Below the pieces are notes generated by a model. That model was not told where the DNA came from. It did no database searches and saw only the letters and a list, made by a program, of their open reading frames with translations. The position numbers were made by a program, and so were the translations under genes. From positions 29,279 to 93,278 of the forward strand of contig JAGBFB010000021.1 in NCBI GenBank assembly GCA_017936665.1: a stretch of 64,000 bases of DNA. The letters run 5' to 3'. How positions within the stretch are numbered: position 1 is the stretch's first letter; the number at the start of each line of letters is the position of its first letter. Shown piece by piece: positions 8,598 to 15,637 of the stretch. Origin of the DNA: Spirochaetaceae bacterium. Lineage in GTDB: Bacteria; Spirochaetota; Spirochaetia; Treponematales; Treponemataceae.

Positions 8598-9164
8598 TTA
8601 CAACATAAAAATATTTTTTACAAATTTTACAAAATTAGCAACGTTTTCTTGTTTAGAAGCTTCAGGATGAGGAGAAAAAGAAAAATCTGTAATTTCTTTG
8701 TAAGATTTCATTCTTCTTTCATAAAATTGATGAAAAATTTGCTGAATATCTTCTAAAGATTTTGGATTTTCCCGTGAAATATATCCTGGTAAACTTCCTG
8801 TTTTTTTTGAATTGCGTAAAATTCTTTCTAAACAGATGTTTTCTGGAACTTCTAATAAGATAAATTTTCCTATCTGCTTCAAAACTTCTATGGATTCAAG
8901 ATTATCGCAAATTCCACCGCCTGTAGAAATGACGAAATTTTCGTAATTTTGTTTTTTTTCTAAAAGATACTTACAAGCTTCAAATTCTGCTTTTTTAAAT
9001 GAAGATTCACCTTGTTTTACAAAAAGTTCTCTTACTTTTATTCCTGTTTGATTTTCGATTATTTCATCAGTATCAAAAAAGGGAAGTGAAAGATTATTTG
9101 CAAGACCTTTTCCTAAAGATGATTTTCCAGAGTGTTTCATTCCAATTATTATTACAGAATCCAT
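8598..9164 (-). CDS. aroK: Shikimate kinase
   Basis: It phosphorylates shikimate in aromatic amino-acid synthesis. The 188 residues include Walker A (GMKHSGKSSLGK), the substrate-binding DTDEIIE, the GGG motif (ISTGGGICDNLE) and a lid region with conserved arginines (RENPKSLEDI). It is slightly longer than typical but complete. TATAGT lies 6 bases before the ATG, so the message is probably leaderless. It is followed by dnaX on the same strand, which has its own promoter. It diverges from the PrsW-like gene. Confidence 0.9.
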   Translation of the reverse strand: MDSVIIIGMKHSGKSSLGKGLANNLSLPFFDTDEIIENQTGIKVRELFVKQGESSFKKAEFEACKYLLEKKQNYENFVISTGGGICDNLESIEVLKQIGKFILLEVPENICLERILRNSKKTGSLPGYISRENPKSLEDIQQIFHQFYERRMKSYKEITDFSFSPHPEASKQENVANFVKFVKNIFML

Positions 9165-9221
9165 TTTTTTACTATAACAAATTTACTTGAAAATGTACAT
9201 TGATTAAGTTATTCTGAATAT

Positions 9222-9860
9222 ATGAACTTAATTTTTAGTATTTTGATTAATTATTTGCCTTTGTTGATAGTTGCTATAATTCTTTGTGTAAAAAATACTG
9301 AAATCAAATGGTTTATGCCAATTTTTTCAGTTTTAATAGGAATGTTAGCGGTATTGCCAACTACTTTAATTCAATTTTTATTTCCCGAATTTCTTTTTGC
9401 TAAACAGAGCTTACTAACATTACTTTTTTCTAGTTTAGTTTATATTGCGTTAGTAGAAGAACTTTGCAAAGCATTTTGTCTATATTTAATTCCAAGTAAA
9501 AATTTGTCTTTGCCTTCTTTTTTTGCCTTGTCTTTTTTGATGGGTTATTCTTTTGGAAGTTTTGAAAATGTAATTTACGTTTTACAAGGAATGACAAATC
9601 CTATTTTACGGATATTTACTTCTTGTATTGTTCATGGAATTTGTACAGCTACTTCATCTTTTTTTATATGGTTCTTAAAAAAGAAAAAATTTCATTTAAC
9701 ATTGATTTTAACTCCAATTTTTGTTCATGGGTTATATGATTTTTTTGCTGGATTTCCTGGAAGATTCTGGTTGTTTTCTATAATCGTTCTTTTTTATGGA
9801 ATTTTTCAATGTATGGTTTTTTACCAAATGTTCCGAAACGAAAATTCTTCAAACGAATAA
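9222..9860 (+). CDS. PrsW-like intramembrane protease
   Basis: A 212-residue multi-pass membrane protein with about seven hydrophobic segments. It has the motif set of PrsW-type glutamic intramembrane proteases: EELCK (EExxK) near residue 80, GSFEN near residue 110, and two later histidines (VHGICTA and VHGLYDF, the second an HxxxD). PrsW itself cleaves anti-sigma factors; no anti-sigma gene is adjacent, so the substrate is unknown. TTGAAA-N17-TATTCT ends 6 bases before the ATG, implying a leaderless message. Confidence 0.75.
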   Translation: MNLIFSILINYLPLLIVAIILCVKNTEIKWFMPIFSVLIGMLAVLPTTLIQFLFPEFLFAKQSLLTLLFSSLVYIALVEELCKAFCLYLIPSKNLSLPSFFALSFLMGYSFGSFENVIYVLQGMTNPILRIFTSCIVHGICTATSSFFIWFLKKKKFHLTLILTPIFVHGLYDFFAGFPGRFWLFSIIVLFYGIFQCMVFYQMFRNENSSNE

Positions 9861-9901
9861 TTTTTTACAATGATTTGTTTAACAATTGATTTATTTACCT
9901 G

Positions 9902-9930
9902 TTGACAAAAAAATAGTATTTTTGTAATAT
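9902..9930 (+). promoter_or_regulatory. Promoter of initiator tRNA
   Basis: A consensus TTGACA (9902-9907), a 17-base spacer and TAATAT (9925-9930) lie about 16 bases before the mature tRNA 5' end. Confidence 0.8.
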
Positions 9931-9946
9931 TAAAACATAATTACGA

Positions 9947-10019
9947 CGCAGGGTAGAGCAGTTGGCAGCTTGTCGGGCTCATAACCCGGAGGTCGCAGGT
10001 TCGAGTCCTGCCCCTGCTA
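9947..10019 (+). tRNA. Initiator tRNA-fMet (CAU anticodon)
   Basis: A 73-base cloverleaf with anticodon loop CTCATAA closed by three G-C pairs (GGG/CCC), the hallmark of initiator tRNA. The first acceptor pair is C1 against U72, not a Watson-Crick pair, which also fits an initiator. The T arm is GCAGG-TTCGAGT-CCTGC. CCA is not encoded (TAT follows A73), so the tail must be added enzymatically. Confidence 0.95.
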
Positions 10020-10024
10020 TAACG

Positions 10025-10057
10025 AAGGCTTCTTTCAGTTTTGAAAGAGGCTTTTTT
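10025..10057 (+). terminator. Rho-independent terminator after initiator tRNA
   Basis: Stem GCTTCTTTC / GAAAGAGGC (one G-U pair) with a six-base loop, followed by six T. Confidence 0.85.
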
Positions 10058-10129
10058 GTTTTAAATCTTCCCTTATCAGCTTGTAAAAGTTTCACTTTCA
10101 TAAAAAAATAAAAAAAAATATGTCTAAAT

Positions 10130-10210
10130 TTGTAAATTAAAATTCCACACCTTATATTTTAAATGATGACACGTAGTTAGAAGCACATTAAAAAAAACTA
10201 CATCATTAGG
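10130..10210 (+). promoter_or_regulatory. Promoter and structured 5' leader of the outer-membrane protein
   Basis: TTGTAA (10130-10135), 17 bases, TATATT (10153-10158). The ~55-base leader folds into a stem-loop: AATGAT (10162) with ATCATT (10202), and GTAGTT (10173) with AACTAC (10196). It ends just before AGGAGG. Such hairpins often stabilise abundant messages; that role is inferred. Confidence 0.55.
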
Positions 10211-10220
10211 AGGATTTTTG

Positions 10221-11288
10221 ATGAAATCAACAGGTTTTACAGGTTTGAAGCGAATTGCAATTGCAATGCTTCTTGTTATCACATTGGGCGTAGGAGCTGC
10301 ATCTGCCCAAATTATCGAAGTTTATAATAAACTAGGTTCAGACGTTGTAATAAAACCAGCAGTAAAAGGAGCAGATCCTTTCTTCAGTGGTATTTATAAT
10401 GAAGCTAGAGCCTGGGTTACCTTCGATGACTTCTGGGTAGAAGGTCGTGTAGGAATGAACATGACAACCAATAATTTATGGGATACAGGTGTTATTGAAA
10501 TTATGAGCGATAAAACTTACGGAAATGTAGGTTGGCTTCCTTTCGATGGCTCAGAAATTGTTTTGGGAACTTTGTACTACAAAACAGTTCCTGGAACTTA
10601 CATGAATGCTTATGACGATGCTCTTCCTGCTGGTCGTTACGGAAAAACAGGTGCTACATATTTGTTTTCAGGTTTAAGCCCAATGACAGGAATTTCTATG
10701 GGTGTAAACGTTCCTTTCCAACGGGATATGTTTTCTGATGTAAGTTTCTTTCAAGTAAATGGTGCTGTTTACTATGAAGGAACAGGTGGCCTTAATGGTG
10801 GTGTATCATATTTCACTAACTTAAAAAATGATGTTACTTTAGGTGCTTTCTTTTCTTACACAGGCGATGACCCTTTAACATGGATGGTTGGATACACTTA
10901 CAACGGATATGGAATTGATGGGGAAACTCCAATTGACCATGCAATTGATGCAACAATGAAATTTGATATGGGATTCTTCTCAATCTCAGCAGACTTTGAA
11001 ATTGGATTTAATGTTGAAGAAGGTTCTAATATGCCAATTTATACAGGTTTGTTAGGAATTGTATATCCTATGCCAGATTTAGCATTAAAAATGAGTGCCT
11101 TGTACAGAATTGGAGATGCTAAAGATTATGCAATGAGTGAAAATTTAATTTTCCTTTATCCTAGAGCATCTTATTATCTTGGACCACATGAATTTAGTGT
11201 TGGTGCACAAGTTACAATTTCAGATATGCCAGTTGTTGATACAGGCGTAGGTCTTGCATTCCCTATTTTCTGGAAGTATTATTTCTAG
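10221..11288 (+). CDS. Abundant beta-barrel outer-membrane protein, porin-like
   Basis: A signal peptide with a hydrophobic core (IAIAMLLVITLGVGAASA) is probably cut before QIIEV, leaving a ~330-residue product of alternating amphipathic strands rich in Gly, Tyr, Phe and Asp. It ends with FWKYYF, a C-terminal aromatic typical of BAM-inserted barrels. I do not recognise a named family; treponemal major outer-sheath or porin-like proteins are a plausible class. Codon use is less AT-biased than its neighbours, with many optimal codons, suggesting high expression. ATG 10221 has AGGAGG 7 bases upstream. It stands as a single gene between a strong promoter and terminator. Confidence 0.7.
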   Translation: MKSTGFTGLKRIAIAMLLVITLGVGAASAQIIEVYNKLGSDVVIKPAVKGADPFFSGIYNEARAWVTFDDFWVEGRVGMNMTTNNLWDTGVIEIMSDKTYGNVGWLPFDGSEIVLGTLYYKTVPGTYMNAYDDALPAGRYGKTGATYLFSGLSPMTGISMGVNVPFQRDMFSDVSFFQVNGAVYYEGTGGLNGGVSYFTNLKNDVTLGAFFSYTGDDPLTWMVGYTYNGYGIDGETPIDHAIDATMKFDMGFFSISADFEIGFNVEEGSNMPIYTGLLGIVYPMPDLALKMSALYRIGDAKDYAMSENLIFLYPRASYYLGPHEFSVGAQVTISDMPVVDTGVGLAFPIFWKYYF

Positions 11289-11344
11289 AAAAAGTAGTGT
11301 AAAAAATTTGTACTAAAAAATTTAGTACAATTCTTCAAAAAAAT

Positions 11345-11408
11345 AACGGCGAAAAAGTGTAATCTTCTAGTAATGAAGTTTTACACTTTTACAAACGCCG
11401 TTTTTTTT
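11345..11408 (+). terminator. Long-stem terminator after the outer-membrane protein gene
   Basis: AACGGCG (11345) pairs with CGCCGTT, and an inner AAAAGTGTAA pairs with TTACACTTTT. Eight T follow. A separate palindrome, TTGTACTAAA/TTTAGTACAA, precedes it around 11308-11333. Confidence 0.85.
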
Positions 11409-11453
11409 GTATCTTTCAATAAACCAATTTGTTTTATTTTTAAGAGGTATATA

Positions 11454-12134
11454 ATGAAAGATATTGAGAAAAATCTTGAAAATAATTTTTTAATTTCTGA
11501 CGAAGTTTTAAAATGGGGGAAGCCTTATCTTGATAATTTTTCTAGATTAATGACATACTATAAATGTGCCACAATGGAAATAGAAACAAAATTTAATGTT
11601 TTAAACGAAGAATTTGCACTTCAGCATGATAGAAATCCTATAAACAGTATAAAAAGCAGAATAAAAAAACCAATAAGTATAAAAGAGAAATTGGAAAAAA
11701 ATAAATATCCTTTTACTGTTGAATCGATTGAAAAATATCTAAATGATGTTGCTGGTTTAAGAGTTGTTTGTTCTTTTACAGACGATGTTTATATGTTAGC
11801 GGATGCTTTATTAAAACAAGATGATATTACTCTAGTAGAAAAAAAAGATTATATAAAAGAACCAAAATCTAGTGGTTATAGAAGTCTACATCTTATTGTA
11901 GAAATTCCAATTTTTCTTTCAAATGAAAAAAAAATGATGAAAGTAGAAATTCAGTTGAGAACAATTGCAATGGACTTTTGGGCAACAATTGAACACCAGT
12001 TAAAATATAAAAAAAATTTTAGACTCACAAAAAAAATGGAAAGAGAATTATTTATGTGTGCTCAAATAAGTTCTCATTTGGATGAAAAAATGAACTCTTT
12101 AAAAAAGATTATTCAAGAAAGTTCAAATCCATAA
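11454..12134 (+). CDS. Small alarmone synthetase ((p)ppGpp synthetase, RelQ/YjbM type)
   Basis: A 226-residue stand-alone RelA/SpoT synthetase domain with no HD hydrolase and no TGS/ACT regulatory region. Visible motifs include NDVAGLRVVCSF, the GYRSLHLIVEIP block (conserved Y and H of the synthetase site), VEIQLRTIAMDFWATIEHQL, and C-terminal helices. It should make pppGpp/ppGpp from GTP/GDP and ATP in response to stress. ATG 11454 has AAGAGG upstream; longer in-frame starts lie inside the preceding terminator. Its last 26 bases overlap the convergent RNase III-like gene. Confidence 0.85.
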   Translation: MKDIEKNLENNFLISDEVLKWGKPYLDNFSRLMTYYKCATMEIETKFNVLNEEFALQHDRNPINSIKSRIKKPISIKEKLEKNKYPFTVESIEKYLNDVAGLRVVCSFTDDVYMLADALLKQDDITLVEKKDYIKEPKSSGYRSLHLIVEIPIFLSNEKKMMKVEIQLRTIAMDFWATIEHQLKYKKNFRLTKKMERELFMCAQISSHLDEKMNSLKKIIQESSNP

Positions 12135-13062
12135 TTTGTTCGAGCATTTTTAATGTTGCATTTCGTTTTGCATCTTTTTTGCTTTTTTCAACATCGAGAC
12201 AATCATTATAATTTGCAACTTTACATCTACATTCCCACCCAGATTTTTTTTCTGTAAAAATAAAAGTTGGTTTTTCAATATATTCTTTATGAAATAATTC
12301 TTGTAATTGATTTATTGCATCTGTAATTTCTGGCTTGCCAACTTCATTTTGCATATCAATTTTTTTACAATAATTGAGAGCTTGCATAGATGCTGCCATT
12401 TTTGCTTCTGTAACTGTATCATCACAACCAATAAAAGAAATTCCTAACTCAGCAATTTTAACTTGTTGATAAAATTTATTTTCTTGCACATTTTCTTTTG
12501 GCGTAAATTTTGTAAAGGTTGGAAATTTATATCCTTTATCTTTGCACCAATCACATAACATACGAACTGTGTTTTCAGAAAATTCAGTAACATCTAACAT
12601 TCCAAAACAAAGTTTGAAAAGTACATCAAAGTTCCAATTACAATCCACTGCAACAGCTCCAATAATTGATTCGCACAAATCTTCTTGAAGTGAATCGCTA
12701 AGAACTTCTCCTTTTTTTACATTTTTTGTTCCGATACGAATATACTTTCCTAAATCCAAAAGTTTAATTGTTCTTGATAAATGTTTTTTATCAACCCAAC
12801 TTGATTTAATCTGAGTTAATTCACCTTCATCTTTTTCTGAAATAAATTGTTTGTTTTTAATCTTTCCATATTTTTGACACATTGATTTTACAACGGTTAT
12901 TCCCAAAACTGAATCCCCGTAAAATTCTAAAACTTCACAATGGGCTACTCCAGGATTTTCGTAAGCGTAAGATTCTCTTGTAAAGGCTTGTACCAAAAGT
13001 TGTTTGTTATTAAATTGATATCCAATGATATTTTGAATCGTTTCTAAAGTTTTGTTATCCAT
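12109..13062 (-). CDS. RNase III-family protein with two dsRNA-binding-like regions
   Basis: The N-terminal RNase III domain spans ~1-155. Its signature EVLEFYGDSVLG carries the conserved Glu and Asp, and EDLCESIIGAVAVD carries the second acidic pair. It is followed by two regions resembling dsRNA-binding domains: residues ~165-235 (KGYKFPTFTK ... VTEAKMAASMQALNYC) and ~245-317 (FIFTEKKSGWECRC ... KSKKDAKRNATLKMLEQI). Ordinary bacterial Rnc is ~220-250 residues with one such domain, so at 317 residues this is longer and atypical. It may be an accessory paralogue or a divergent Rnc. The promoter is TTGACA-N18-GATAAT-N7-ATG, with no Shine-Dalgarno. Confidence 0.75.
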   Translation of the reverse strand: MDNKTLETIQNIIGYQFNNKQLLVQAFTRESYAYENPGVAHCEVLEFYGDSVLGITVVKSMCQKYGKIKNKQFISEKDEGELTQIKSSWVDKKHLSRTIKLLDLGKYIRIGTKNVKKGEVLSDSLQEDLCESIIGAVAVDCNWNFDVLFKLCFGMLDVTEFSENTVRMLCDWCKDKGYKFPTFTKFTPKENVQENKFYQQVKIAELGISFIGCDDTVTEAKMAASMQALNYCKKIDMQNEVGKPEITDAINQLQELFHKEYIEKPTFIFTEKKSGWECRCKVANYNDCLDVEKSKKDAKRNATLKMLEQIMDLNFLE

Positions 13063-13132
13063 AAAAAATATTATCTCATATCTTTAAATGAATTGTCAAA
13101 TTTTTTTCTTTGATTTATTATGTAGTTACTTT
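13063..13132. promoter_or_regulatory. Overlapping divergent promoters of the RNase III-like and ATP-grasp genes
   Basis: The minus strand carries TTGACA-N18-GATAAT-N7-ATG (13062). The plus strand carries TTGTCA-N17-TATTAT, then 11 bases to ATG 13133. Both -35 boxes use the same TTGTCAA/TTGACAA bases near 13093-13099, the same arrangement as between pyrF and its neighbour. Confidence 0.6.
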
Positions 13133-14536
13133 ATGAAAATTCTTTTTTATAGTACAAATTCAAATAAGTTTGATTGTAAAACATTTAAAATAAATTCTTT
13201 CCCAACTTGTAAAATGGAATTTGATGAACTTGTAAATTGTTTTCCAGAACACGAGTTTTTTGTTGTAACTCAAACTCCAGGGATGTTTTTAATCGATTTA
13301 TTTGATGATGGAAGTTTTTCTAAATCTGAAAAAGTAAAATATTTTGTAATAAATTCTGATGAATCTTTTAGTGCCGAAAAATTTTCAGAAACAATTTTAA
13401 AAATAAATCCAGATGTTGCAATTTCAGTTTCTTTTTGGACAACTCCTTTTGATTGGCTTTTTATAAAAGATTCTTTGGTTGCAGATATTTTAAATTCAAA
13501 TGGAATAAAAACATATTGTACTACAAATAAAACTTCTTTTATTAGTTTTGATAAAAATTTGACAAACCAAAAAGTGAATGAATTAATTTCAAATAAAAAA
13601 ATTAAAAATCTAAAAATTCCAAAATCAATTTATGTTCATCATGAATTATTTTGTTCAGAAAAAAATAAAATAAATGTGCAAGAAAATGTTTACAAAGAAT
13701 ATATTTTTTCTGAAATTAAAAAATTAAATTTTCCGGTAATTATTAAAGATAATTATTGTACAAGTTCTTACGGAATGGAAGTTGCAACAAGTTATAATCA
13801 AGTTATTACATTTTTAAATTCTAAAAGAAATAATTCTGATAGAATAATTCAAGAATATATAGAAGGAATAAATTTTGGCACTGAAATTTATAGCAAAAAA
13901 AATAAAAATAAACTAACTCATCATGTACTTTCACCTTTTATTTTTTCTACTAACAAGTATGGTATTACAAGTCCTAAACAAAGTGTAAAAATTGGTCCAA
14001 TAAAAAATCCTAAGTTTAAAATTTCAAAGTTAAAAAAATCTTTGCAACAGTTAGCTTGTGAATTAAAATTTTGTGGTATAACTCAAGTTGATTTGATTTT
14101 AAAAAATGATGAATGGTACTTGTTAGAAATTAATTCTAGAGTTTCGGGAATGTCAAAAACTTATGCTTCAAGTATGAATAAATCTTTGTTACAAATTTTA
14201 ACAGAACTTACCCAAGAGAAAAAACTAAAATCAATTTTTGAAAGAAAAAATCAAAAAGAAAATTTAGTTATAAATTTTAAAGTTCCAATTCAAACTGAAA
14301 ATCAAATGGAAGAAATTTCTAAAATCAAAAATGTAAAATATGTAAATCAATTACATAATTTAGAAGCAAAGCAAGATAGAGAAAAAGGTTTTTGTGAAAT
14401 AGTTTTAGGTAATACAAAAAACTTTGAACAGTTAAAAATAATTTTTGATGATTTTGTAAATGAAAATAAATTATATGTTGATGAAACCTTGTTGCAAGGC
14501 ACATACGATTTGTTTAATCTTTTAAAAAAGTTTTAA
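13133..14536 (+). CDS. ATP-grasp ligase-like protein
   Basis: A 467-residue protein. The first ~160 residues look like a Rossmann pre-ATP-grasp domain. The centre carries ATP-grasp features: FPVIIKDNYCTSSYGMEVA (lysine and small-residue loop), RIIQEYIEGINFGTEIY, and the metal-binding end TQVDLILKNDEWYLLEINSRVSGMS, with the expected Asp/Glu/Asn. ATP-grasp enzymes join a carboxylate to an amine or thiol; the substrate is unknown. The gene is exceptionally AT-rich and Lys/Asn-rich. ATG 13133 is chosen over 13088 because the promoter covers the latter. Its 3' end overlaps nrdG by 4 bases. Confidence 0.7.
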   Translation: MKILFYSTNSNKFDCKTFKINSFPTCKMEFDELVNCFPEHEFFVVTQTPGMFLIDLFDDGSFSKSEKVKYFVINSDESFSAEKFSETILKINPDVAISVSFWTTPFDWLFIKDSLVADILNSNGIKTYCTTNKTSFISFDKNLTNQKVNELISNKKIKNLKIPKSIYVHHELFCSEKNKINVQENVYKEYIFSEIKKLNFPVIIKDNYCTSSYGMEVATSYNQVITFLNSKRNNSDRIIQEYIEGINFGTEIYSKKNKNKLTHHVLSPFIFSTNKYGITSPKQSVKIGPIKNPKFKISKLKKSLQQLACELKFCGITQVDLILKNDEWYLLEINSRVSGMSKTYASSMNKSLLQILTELTQEKKLKSIFERKNQKENLVINFKVPIQTENQMEEISKIKNVKYVNQLHNLEAKQDREKGFCEIVLGNTKNFEQLKIIFDDFVNENKLYVDETLLQGTYDLFNLLKKF

Positions 14537-15075
14537 CCTGTCCATCTTTTTTGTGAACATAAAATAGGTTGATGAACTGGAGAAATTCCAAAAGAAATTC
14601 CTTCTAAACTTTTTTGTACATCGATAATTCTTTGATTTTCGCTACCTCTAAAGCGTAAATCTAAATTTCGTTTTTCTTCAAGATAAAGTCCGTCAACTAG
14701 AATATCTAAAGTTTGTAAGAGTTCAATTTGATGTGTGTTTCCAATTCCTACGATTTGTTCCCAAGTAAATCCTGTGTAGGCTGCAACTTCATATCCTAAT
14801 AATTTTAATCTTCTGCCTAATTCTGCAAATCCTTCAGCTTGAAAAAATGGATCACCTCCAGAAAATGTAACACCTCTTACCAAAGGATTGGCTTTTATCT
14901 GATTGATGATTTCAGAAACACTCATATCAGTTCCAATTCCAAAAGGATGGGTGGCTGGATTGTGGCATCCTGGACAATCGTGAGAACAACCTTGTGCAAA
15001 TATTGTGAAACGGATACCGGGCCCGTCAACGATTGAATCATTAACGAGCCCGGCAATATTGAGAATAGTTTGCAT
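14533..15075 (-). CDS. nrdG: Anaerobic ribonucleotide reductase activase
   Basis: A radical-SAM enzyme that installs the glycyl radical on NrdD. The 180 residues carry the CxxxCxxC cluster motif (CSHDCPGC), the SAM-binding GVTFSGGDPFFQ, and DGPGIRFTIFAQG upstream of the cluster. It is last in the nrdD - glycyl-domain - nrdG gene order. It has only a weak Shine-Dalgarno (CAGG), suggesting coupling to the upstream gene. Confidence 0.95.
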   Translation of the reverse strand: MQTILNIAGLVNDSIVDGPGIRFTIFAQGCSHDCPGCHNPATHPFGIGTDMSVSEIINQIKANPLVRGVTFSGGDPFFQAEGFAELGRRLKLLGYEVAAYTGFTWEQIVGIGNTHQIELLQTLDILVDGLYLEEKRNLDLRFRGSENQRIIDVQKSLEGISFGISPVHQPILCSQKRWTG

Positions 15076-15104
15076 AGCCTGATGGGGTCTATTTTTTAGT
15101 GCAA

Positions 15105-15269
15105 CTACATTCCGTGTTTAATGCGGTCATGCTCTTCGGCTCGTTTAGCATCGTTAAAACGATCTAGAGTTCCTACAAGATAACCAGTGATTCGTCGAAT
15201 TCTTTCAAATTCAACACCTTTACCAAGTTTAGCTTCAATGTTTGTGCTAATTTTTTCTTTTGTTTCCAT
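15105..15269 (-). CDS. Stand-alone glycyl-radical domain of class III ribonucleotide reductase
   Basis: A 54-residue protein whose centre, RIRRITGYLVGTLDRFNDA, matches the C-terminal glycyl-radical segment of class III NrdD; the Gly of TGYL would be the radical site. It is followed by KRAEEHDRIKHG, also typical of NrdD C-termini. The large NrdD upstream lacks this segment and stops after its zinc-type cysteines, so the two products probably assemble into one enzyme. ATG 15269 has AGGGG 5 bases upstream. Nearby in the same direction is nrdG, whose product must act on this glycine. The split may also occur in relatives; I could not check. Confidence 0.8.
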   Translation of the reverse strand: METKEKISTNIEAKLGKGVEFERIRRITGYLVGTLDRFNDAKRAEEHDRIKHGM

Positions 15270-15272
15270 AAA

Positions 15273-15602
15273 ATCCCCTAATTAAAAGTCTGTGAGAAAA
15301 TATCAATTTTCGAACAGACTTTTAAGACGCTATTTCGCAACGAAGTGAGAAATAGCAGTAAATAAAGAAGTTTGCAAAGCAAACTCTAACTGAAAAGTGA
15401 AGCACCATTTGTGCGAAGCTTTTCAGTATATCCCCTAATTAAAAGAATGCGAGAAAATATCAATTTTCGAGCAGACTTTTAAGACGCAATTTCGTAACGT
15501 AGTGAGAAATTGCAGAAAATATATGAGTTTGCAAAGCAAACTCAATATGAATTATGAGGTACTATTTGTACCGAACAATTCATAAAATCCCCTAATTAAA
15601 AG
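15273..15602 (-). repeat. Two 157-bp tandem units with conserved hairpins between nrdD and the glycyl-domain gene
   Basis: The motif ATCCCCTAATTAAAAG occurs at 15273, 15430 and 15587, exactly 157 bases apart. Each unit has four stem-loops. In unit one they are AAAAGTCTG/CAGACTTTT (15284, 15315), GCTATTTC/GAAATAGC (15329, 15349), AGTTTGC/GCAAACT (15369, 15379) and CTGAAAAG/CTTTTCAG (15390, 15419) with inner GCAC/GTGC. Unit two keeps the stems with paired changes: GCAATTTC/GAAATTGC, ATGAATT/AATTCAT and GGTAC/GTACC. On the coding (minus) strand each unit ends in the AATTAGGGG that serves as Shine-Dalgarno of the glycyl-domain gene. The first pair is imperfect in unit two. Confidence 0.85.
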
Positions 15603-15637
15603 TATACGATTATTATAGATAAATCGCAAAACTAAAA

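Noticed and set aside
10060..10130. A-rich tract before the outer-membrane protein as a possible origin or CRISPR leader
   Set aside because: No repeats with spacers, no DnaA-box cluster and no cas genes; it is simply AT-rich upstream DNA with a promoter.
15273..15602. CRISPR array
   Set aside because: The period is 157 bp with only two units, and the whole unit is repeated; there are no short repeats with unique spacers.
15273..15602. Group I/II intron splitting nrdD
   Set aside because: No intron core motifs, and the downstream piece has its own ribosome-binding site and start codon; splicing would not obviously restore a single frame.
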